NCBI GenBank assembly: GCA_964606895.1
Contig: CAZSHX010000105.1
Span: 1 to 10,852 of the forward strand
Direction of reading: 5' to 3'
DNA from: CAZSHX01 sp964606895
GTDB taxonomy: Bacteria > Bacteroidota > Ignavibacteria > Kapaibacteriales > UBA2268
Length of the DNA: 10,852 nt
Shown here: positions 7,104 through 10,852 of the stretch, piece after piece
How positions within the stretch are numbered: the first letter of the stretch is position 1
Layout: each line of letters begins with the position of its first letter
Position numbers and translations under genes: made by a program
Notes under the pieces: model-generated
What the model saw: only the letters and a program-made list of their open reading frames with translations
What the model was told of the DNA's origin: nothing
The model's database searches: none

Positions 7104-8099
7104 ATGTTTTTGAAACTACTGTCAAAAATGTTCGGTTTTGCGGTTAATCGCCGTAACCGGCATTTTGACAGCGGTAAATATCCCGTCACTCGCCTTAATA
7201 TCCCCGTAATCAGTATTGGCAACCTTTCCGTTGGAGGAACCGGCAAAACTCCTTTTGCTAAAATGCTTGCCCGCGTACTTCTCCAAATGAACCACAAACC
7301 TGCAATTGTCAGTAGCGGCTACCACCGAAAAACAAAAGGTGAAATCGTTGTTACCGACGGGAAAACAATTTTCTGCAAACCCGAAGACTGCGGAGATGAA
7401 ATGCTCATGCTTGCAAAGTCGCTTTCGGTTCCAATTCTTGTTCACGACAAAAAACATCTTGCCGCCAAAGCCGCCTCAGAAAGATTTGATGTTGACTGCA
7501 TAATCGTTGACGACGGTTTCCAGCACAGATGGCTCCACCGCAATCTCGATATAGTTCTGATTGATAACAGTATTTTCCGGGATCCGAAGTTGCTACCTGC
7601 CGGGAAGTTGAGGGAAAACGTCAGTTCATTGCAACGGGCGGATTTGATTTGTATGATGAACGGACAAGTTTCCTCCGATTTAAATAAAGAAATTGAGCAA
7701 AACAAACTGATTCATGCCGAAACCATTATCCTTGAGCCATATTGTTTGAACGAGCATAAGCATGATATTGTTCTTAATGCTGTGGTTCTGACGGCAATTG
7801 CCAATCCGAAAAGATTTTCCGAATCGGTAAAATCGCAGGGAATTGCTGTACAAAGGGAATTTTTCTTTCACGACCACCACTATTTTTCCTCGAAAGACAT
7901 TGAAAAGGTGATTGATTTTGCGAACAGAAACCGTCACGAAGATATTATTACCACCGAAAAGGATGCCGTCAAGCTCAAAGGCTTTCTTGATGATTTTAGT
8001 TCTGCAGGACTTTCGCTTTGGGTTCTGCCGATTGATGTAAGAATCACTGAATCGGAAGATGCTTTTACGAAAAGGCTTATGGAGATATTTGAGAAATAA
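7104..8099 (+). CDS. lpxK: Tetraacyldisaccharide 4'-kinase (lipid A synthesis)
   Basis: LpxK phosphorylates the 4' position of the tetraacyldisaccharide-1-phosphate lipid A precursor at the inner face of the cytoplasmic membrane. The 331-residue product has an amphipathic, hydrophobic N-terminus. The Walker A loop GNLSVGGTGKTP spans 39-50. Further motifs are GDE (97-99), DDGFQHR (136-142), LLPAGKLRE (163-171; usual form LLPAGPLRE), HDHHYFS (256-262) and TTEKDAVKL (283-291). The usual SRGYGR element appears as SSGYHRK (70-76), a noticeable substitution of the first Arg. It starts 6 nt after recA and ends 6 nt before the rhuM-fic gene. Its presence indicates a Gram-negative cell that makes lipid A. 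Confidence 0.95.
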   Translation: MFLKLLSKMFGFAVNRRNRHFDSGKYPVTRLNIPVISIGNLSVGGTGKTPFAKMLARVLLQMNHKPAIVSSGYHRKTKGEIVVTDGKTIFCKPEDCGDEMLMLAKSLSVPILVHDKKHLAAKAASERFDVDCIIVDDGFQHRWLHRNLDIVLIDNSIFRDPKLLPAGKLRENVSSLQRADLICMMNGQVSSDLNKEIEQNKLIHAETIILEPYCLNEHKHDIVLNAVVLTAIANPKRFSESVKSQGIAVQREFFFHDHHYFSSKDIEKVIDFANRNRHEDIITTEKDAVKLKGFLDDFSSAGLSLWVLPIDVRITESEDAFTKRLMEIFEK

Positions 8100-8105
8100 A
8101 ATAAT

Positions 8106-8165
8106 ATGAACAACAAAGGTGAAATAATAATTTATCAAACTGAGGATTTCCAGACGCAAATTGAT
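8106..8165 (+). repeat. 60-bp direct repeat, copy 1 (5' end of rhuM-fic)
   Basis: It matches 9709-9768 at 58 of 60 bases. The two differences (8129 and 8156) are both third codon positions. The match begins at the ATG and stops abruptly after codon 20 (Asp). Confidence 0.9.
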
Positions 8166-9098
8166 GTTCGGTTGGAGGAAGAAACTGTTTGGCTAAACCA
8201 ATATCAGATGGCTGAACTATTTCAGACAGATAGAACATCAATTCTTCGTCATTTAAAAAATATCTATAATTCCGGTGAATTGGATGAAATTTCAACTTGT
8301 GCAAAAATTGCACAAGTTCAAAATGAAGGAACCAGAATAATTAAAAGAAATATTCATTATTATAATCTTGATGCAATTATATCGGTAGGTTATAAAGTCA
8401 ATTCGATCAGGGGTACCCAATTCAGGATTTGGGCAAATAAAGTATTGAAAGAATATCTTTTAAAAGGTTACTCTTTAAATGAAAGATTGTTAAAAGAAAA
8501 AAATGAAAAAATCAAGGATTTGCAGAAAACAATATCTTTAATCTCATCAATTTCTAAACAAGGATTCCTAACAACTGATGAAAATGAATCGTTAATTTCT
8601 CTCCTTGAAAAATATTCTACTGCGTTAAATGTTTTGGATAATTATGATTATCAAAAGTTGAATGAAATAAATAAGTCTTTCGAGGTTTCTTACAAACTGG
8701 AATATGATGAAGTTATGGGTATAATTAACCAAATGAGAAATCTTATCGGAAACTCTGCATTATTCGGAAAGGAGAAAGATTATTCCCTGAAAAGCTCAAT
8801 ATCCGCAATTTACCAAACATTCGACGGTAACGATTTATATCCGTCCTTAGAAGAAAAAGCCGCCCATCTGTTGTACTTTTTGGTTAAAAACCATTCATTC
8901 GTTGACGGGAATAAAAGAATTGCCGCGGCTATTTTTCTCTATTTTCTTGATAAAAACAATTTTTTCAAAGAATCGCAAGATACAAATATTGTTGATAACA
9001 GTACGCTCGTTGCCCTAACATTAATGATAGCAAATTCAAACCCGAAAGAAATTGAATTAATTATCAACGTTGTCACATTTTTGCTTCAAAATAAGTAG
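8106..9098 (+). CDS. RhuM-family protein fused to a Fic/Doc domain
   Basis: The 330-residue product has two parts. Residues 1-125 form a RhuM domain: WLNQYQMAELFQTDRTSILRHLKNI resembles a helix-turn-helix (29-53), followed by YYNLDAIISVGYKVNS (85-100) and FRIWANKVLKEYLLKGY (106-122). Residues 125-190 are a charged linker, probably helical. The C-terminal Fic/Doc core has H263-S-F-V-D-G-N-K-R271. The Lys in GNKR (Gly in AMP-transferring Fic enzymes) is Doc-like; P1 Doc phosphorylates EF-Tu, so a kinase-type activity is more likely than AMPylation (inference). RhuM-Fic/Doc fusions are known accessory proteins often found near defence or toxin genes. It begins 6 nt after lpxK, is AT-richer than lpxK, and its first 60 bp are duplicated at 9709-9768. 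Confidence 0.85.
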   Translation: MNNKGEIIIYQTEDFQTQIDVRLEEETVWLNQYQMAELFQTDRTSILRHLKNIYNSGELDEISTCAKIAQVQNEGTRIIKRNIHYYNLDAIISVGYKVNSIRGTQFRIWANKVLKEYLLKGYSLNERLLKEKNEKIKDLQKTISLISSISKQGFLTTDENESLISLLEKYSTALNVLDNYDYQKLNEINKSFEVSYKLEYDEVMGIINQMRNLIGNSALFGKEKDYSLKSSISAIYQTFDGNDLYPSLEEKAAHLLYFLVKNHSFVDGNKRIAAAIFLYFLDKNNFFKESQDTNIVDNSTLVALTLMIANSNPKEIELIINVVTFLLQNK

Positions 9099-9200
9099 AG
9101 GTATAATTTCCTACCGACCGCAAGTGTCGGAAGTGCAAAAAGAACATCCTTTCTTCAAAATAATTTAATATTATGTTAAGTAATCGAAGGGAATTTTGAT

Positions 9201-9404
9201 ATGAGATTTAAAGTAGTTTTCGAGGAAGACAGAGACGGCGGTTATACGGTGTATGTGCCATCTCTGCCAGGAGGCATCAGTGAAGAAGACGATAAAGAAT
9301 CTGCATTGCATAATATAAAAGATGCTATAGAACTATATTCTGAACCAGTTGATGCCGAAATGGTCATGAATGAAAACTCAACTCAGGAAGAGGTGGTATT
9401 TTGA
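9201..9404 (+). CDS. hicB: HicB antitoxin
   Basis: The 67-residue HicB-type antitoxin reads FEEDRDGGYTVYVPSLPGG (8-26), then EEDDKESALHNIKDAIELY. The family normally has LPGC and a GDT-like turn in these places; here they are LPGG and EDD. It lacks a DNA-binding tail, the common short form. A GAAGGGA stretch lies about 8-9 nt before the ATG. The stop codon overlaps a TTG that begins the degraded hicA remnant, the tight coupling typical of HicBA pairs. With its toxin broken, it may now have no target here, or it may neutralise HicA proteins encoded elsewhere (inference). Confidence 0.85.
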   Translation: MRFKVVFEEDRDGGYTVYVPSLPGGISEEDDKESALHNIKDAIELYSEPVDAEMVMNENSTQEEVVF

Positions 9405-9618
9405 GTGAGATACCCGAATTATCTTTATTCAAATAATCAATGTTTGGCAATGATTAGGTTCCATTCCTGTTCTACACAAAGGAAGCCATATCCTCCTTCA
9501 AAAAAGAGTGGATGACATAATAGCCGTTCCCGCTCTGAAACTCGTACGGAGCAACACATTAAGACAAATTCTAAAGCAAGCCGAAATATCAATTGACGAA
9601 TTTAAATTGAATCTTTAA
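9401..9618 (+). pseudogene. hicA: Frameshifted hicA toxin remnant
   Basis: Three reading frames together give a HicA mRNA interferase. Frame 1 from the TTG at 9401 reads SEIPELS and then stops. Frame 2 from 9435 reads NQCLAMIR. Frame 3 from 9475 reads HKGSHILLQKRVDDIIAVP, containing the catalytic His in G-S-H (9481-9489), and ends TLRQILKQAEISIDEF before TAA at 9616-9618. The order and content match HicA end to end (about 70 residues), so at least two frameshifts have occurred. The usual PNHKEL segment is also eroded (reads PALKLV). HicA cuts mRNA; this copy cannot make a functional product unless there are recoding or sequencing errors. The degree of erosion argues for real decay. Confidence 0.8.
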
Positions 9619-9708
9619 TTTTTTTCTTTCATTCGTTAACTTCCGGAAGAAAGAAATTTACCGATTTGAAAGACAGAAAAACCAAATTTATATCAGAATT
9701 CGGATACT
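9619..9708 (+). other. Short spacer, possible coding remnant
   Basis: One frame from 9637 reads LTSGRKKFTDLKDRKTKF and runs into the rhuM fragment before stopping at TGA (9724-9726). It has protein-like composition but no recognisable family and no start codon. A palindrome CTTCCGGAAG lies within TTTCTTTC/GAAAGAAA arms near 9620-9655. It has no T-run on the 3' side, so I do not call it a terminator. Confidence 0.25.
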
Positions 9709-9768
9709 ATGAACAACAAAGGTGAAATAATGATTTATCAAACTGAGGATTTCCAGACTCAAATTGAT
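9709..9768 (+). repeat. 60-bp direct repeat, copy 2 (detached rhuM 5' end)
   Basis: This is the near-identical partner of 8106-8165 in the same orientation. Upstream and downstream flanks do not match those of copy 1. Recombination between the copies would delete 1603 bp, removing rhuM-fic, hicB and the hicA remnant. Confidence 0.9.
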
Positions 9769-9849
9769 TTGTGTTTTGTGCGGAAGAAGGCAAGAAGCAA
9801 AAGAAGTAAAAAAACATTCAGTTTAATTCTGGCACTACAAGAACAATAA
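9709..9849 (+). pseudogene. Truncated rhuM copy, 46-codon chimeric frame
   Basis: The frame begins with the same 20 residues as the intact RhuM-Fic protein (with one change, I8M). It then switches to an unrelated basic stretch, LCFVRKKARSKRSKK, and stops at TAA 9847-9849. Neither the helix-turn-helix-like part nor the Fic core is present. No Shine-Dalgarno is visible. It is best explained as the scar of a duplication, deletion or recombination event. Expression as a short peptide is possible but unsupported. Confidence 0.75.
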
Positions 9850-9932
9850 ATCACTTCGAGTGACTGAAGTGTGCAATTTTGGAAAAGATTTGGAAGATTG
9901 TGCATTTTACAAGACAAGTAAATTAAAGAACT
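9850..9932 (+). other. Spacer before the rpsU operon promoter
   Basis: One frame from 9829 to about 9942 reads WHYKNNKSLRVTEVCNFGK and continues KDLEDCAFYKTSKLKNFW to a TAG. It has no start and is preceded closely by a stop. It could be a gene remnant but matches no family I know. A small hairpin TCACT-TCG-AGTGA sits at 9851-9863, without a T-run. Confidence 0.25.
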
Positions 9933-9964
9933 TTTGGTAGTTATGCAAATTTTATTTATTTTTG
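9933..9964 (+). promoter_or_regulatory. Bacteroidota-type promoter of the rpsU operon
   Basis: TTTG at 9933-9936, a 20-nt spacer, and TATTTTTG at 9957-9964 match the -33/-7 consensus (TTTG, TAnnTTTG) exactly. Predicted transcription start is around 9970, giving a leader of about 30 nt before the ATG at 10003. With the terminator at 10671-10708 this defines a two-gene transcript of about 730 nt. Confidence 0.65.
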
Positions 9965-10002
9965 TAGTTATGAATGTTAACTAATTATAAGAAAAACAGT
10001 TT

Positions 10003-10416
10003 ATGCGTACTCCGGGCACCGTAAGAAAAAGATCACGCAGAGCTAAATACATAACGCTCTATTCTCCGTTTTTAATGAGAGAAACAAAGCATGAATTGAT
10101 TGGCGAACCAATTGAGACCGAAAAAGGCAGACAGCAATGGGCACGTTGCACTCGCAGTCGCCACTCTCAACTCGTCAATCTGGATACAATCGAGGCGGAA
10201 GCTGATAAATCGAAGGCGGTTATCCATATATCACGTGAAGATGCCATGCGTTATTCTCCAAAAGAAGAATTTCAGATTGGTGACGTAATCTTCCATGCGA
10301 TTTGGGATGATGTCGGGATTGTCCGCTCCAAAGAAGTTACAAGCACCGGCGGTAAATCTATCGTCGTTCAGTTTGAAAAAAATAATGAAAAAAGACTCAT
10401 AGAAAGTTTAAAATAA
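10003..10416 (+). CDS. Small protein with a C-terminal UvrD/PcrA-tail- or CarD-like beta-barrel domain
   Basis: The 137-residue protein has a very basic N-terminus (RTPGTVRKRSRRAKY). A middle segment, WARCTRSRHSQLVNL (46-60), looks like a zinc ribbon that has lost most cysteines. The C-terminal domain (about 84-137) has the pattern F-x-I-G-D-V-I-F-H, W-D-D-V-G-I-V, S-I-V-V-Q-F, K-R-L-I-E. The same F..GD.V.H...G.G.V....V.F...K.L order occurs in the Tudor/SH3-like tail of UvrD/PcrA/Rep helicases, which binds RNA polymerase, and resembles CarD-type modules. A nucleic-acid or RNA-polymerase binding role is therefore plausible but inferred. It is the first gene of a transcript with rpsU, 33 nt upstream of it, and has no Shine-Dalgarno. 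Confidence 0.65.
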   Translation: MRTPGTVRKRSRRAKYITLYSPFLMRETKHELIGEPIETEKGRQQWARCTRSRHSQLVNLDTIEAEADKSKAVIHISREDAMRYSPKEEFQIGDVIFHAIWDDVGIVRSKEVTSTGGKSIVVQFEKNNEKRLIESLK

Positions 10417-10418
10417 CA

Positions 10419-10443
10419 GCTAAAGCTTAGCGAAAGGTGGTGA
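10419..10443 (+). promoter_or_regulatory. Extended Shine-Dalgarno of rpsU with an adjoining stem-loop
   Basis: GAAAGGTGGTGA at 10432-10443 matches the full anti-SD complement GAAAGGAGGTGA at 11 of 12 bases, with the AAAGG core about 12 nt before the TTG start. Directly upstream, GCTAA-AGC-TTAGC (10419-10431) forms a 5-bp hairpin that abuts the SD without covering it. Most housekeeping genes here (recA, nuoJ, nuoK, lpxK, ispE) show no SD. This fits a special translational control of rpsU. Confidence 0.7.
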
Positions 10444-10449
10444 ATTAGT

Positions 10450-10644
10450 TTGATCGGCGTTACACTTCAAAACAATGAAAATATTGACCGTGCACTTAGG
10501 CGTTTCAAAAAGAAATACGAACGCAGTGGGATTCTACGTGAATACAAAAAACGTACTGCTTTCCTAAAGCCTTCAATCGAAAACAGATTGTCCAGGCTTA
10601 AAGCGGCACGTCGCCAGCATAGAGCCACAATGGAAATGGAATAA
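10450..10644 (+). CDS. rpsU: 30S ribosomal protein bS21
   Basis: This 64-residue, highly basic protein has the family signature NENIDRALRRFKKKYERSG (8-26), REYKKRTAFLKPS (30-42) and RLSRLKAARRQ. bS21 binds the 30S platform near the 3' end of 16S rRNA. The start is TTG at 10450: no in-frame ATG or GTG gives a family-like N-terminus, and the extended SD is placed for it. In Flavobacterium, bS21 with bS18 and bS6 helps hold the anti-SD, and ribosomes lacking bS21 favour strong-SD messages including rpsU. A strong SD with a weak start codon here suggests the same feedback (inference). The 3' UTR contains ACCACC (10645-10650), complementary to GGTGGT in the SD; this may be chance. Confidence 0.95.
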   Translation: MIGVTLQNNENIDRALRRFKKKYERSGILREYKKRTAFLKPSIENRLSRLKAARRQHRATMEME

Positions 10645-10670
10645 ACCACCATCCCGAACGAGAAAACTTA

Positions 10671-10708
10671 AAAGACTGTCCCCCAAAATGGACAGTCTTT
10701 TTTTTTTT
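10671..10708 (+). terminator. Strong intrinsic terminator after rpsU
   Basis: AAAGACTGTCC (10671-10681) and GGACAGTCTTT (10690-10700) form a perfect 11-bp stem with an 8-nt loop, followed by an uninterrupted T-run to 10708. It lies 26 nt after the rpsU stop. It is the only convincing rho-independent terminator in the window. Confidence 0.92.
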
Positions 10709-10795
10709 AACGTTGAAACGAATTTGAATCCACATGGCACAATTAAAGCTCAGCTATCTGCAAAAAATCTGGCAACAGGAGTTTATGCTTTAAAT
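10709..10795 (+). pseudogene. Possible fragment of a type IX secretion C-terminal sorting domain
   Basis: One frame running from 10709 to the TGA at 10793-10795 reads TNLNPHGTIKAQLSAKNLAT and then GVYALN. The 'L(A/P)-x-G-V-Y-x-L' ending is typical of type A sorting domains that direct proteins through the T9SS of Bacteroidota. There is no start codon and the upstream side is the terminator T-run, so only the last 25-30 residues of a gene would remain. The frame is short and the match is by eye; chance is a real possibility. Confidence 0.3.
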
Positions 10796-10844
10796 TGAAT
10801 TAATGTTGTAAAAACATAAAAGAAGTGTTATATTTGCATATTCT
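10795..10844 (+). promoter_or_regulatory. Outward-facing promoter within a 50-bp terminal repeat (right copy)
   Basis: GTTG at 10805-10808, a 20-nt spacer and TATATTTG at 10829-10836 match the Bacteroidota promoter consensus. Transcription would start near 10843 and run right, out of the window. This is the inverted copy of bases 1-50 (48/50 identical). The driven gene lies beyond the window. Confidence 0.6.
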
Positions 10845-10852
10845 TATAAAAC

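Noticed and set aside
9112..9130. CCGAC/GTCGG hairpin after rhuM-fic as a terminator
   Set aside because: The stem is only five pairs and no T-run follows.
9619..9655. TTTCTTTC...GAAAGAAA hairpin as a terminator of the hicBA region
   Set aside because: The loop is long and the 3' side is A-rich, not T-rich, so it does not fit an intrinsic terminator on the plus strand.
1..10852. Composite transposon or integrated element bounded by the 50-bp inverted repeats
   Set aside because: The interval holds core genes (recA, nuoJK, lpxK, ispE, rpsU, glgA) and no transposase or integrase, and the repeats are outward promoters.

Overview
The window looks like chromosome from a Gram-negative member of the Bacteroidota / FCB group, possibly an Ignavibacteria- or Kapabacteria-like lineage. 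The clues are an LpxK lipid A kinase, AT-rich intergenic DNA, housekeeping genes with almost no Shine-Dalgarno sequences, and several promoter-like sites that match the Bacteroidota primary sigma consensus (-33 TTG/TTTG, about 20 nt, -7 TAnnTTTG). The exact lineage is inference.

Layout. All genes left of about 4.2 kb read leftward and all genes right of it read rightward, diverging from a 37-bp gap. Leftward: ispE (MEP isoprenoid pathway), glgA (glycogen synthase), two unrecognised exported or membrane-anchored proteins, a 29-codon signal-peptide ORF that looks truncated, and a lone HicB-like antitoxin. Rightward: a CTP-dependent dolichol/phytol-kinase-like membrane protein, then a tightly packed run nuoJ-nuoK-recA-lpxK-rhuM/fic. 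That run joins two complex I membrane subunits, the recombinase and the lipid A 4'-kinase.

From 8.1 to about 9.9 kb lies an accessory patch. It holds an intact RhuM-Fic/Doc fusion gene, an intact hicB, a frameshifted hicA remnant, and a second copy of the first 60 bp of rhuM (58/60 identical) fused to unrelated sequence. This is a decaying toxin-antitoxin-type island flanked by direct repeats.

From 9.93 to 10.71 kb is a compact, well-punctuated operon. It has a near-consensus promoter, a small protein with a UvrD/PcrA-tail- or CarD-like beta-barrel domain, then rpsU (bS21) with an unusually extended Shine-Dalgarno and a TTG start, and a strong intrinsic terminator. In Flavobacterium, bS21 helps hide the anti-Shine-Dalgarno of 16S rRNA, so the strong SD on rpsU fits an autoregulation model. 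This is one of the most interesting signals here.

The two ends carry the same 50-bp sequence in inverted orientation (48/50). Each copy holds a Bacteroidota-type promoter that fires out of the window. No tRNA, rRNA, CRISPR array or complete insertion sequence was seen.
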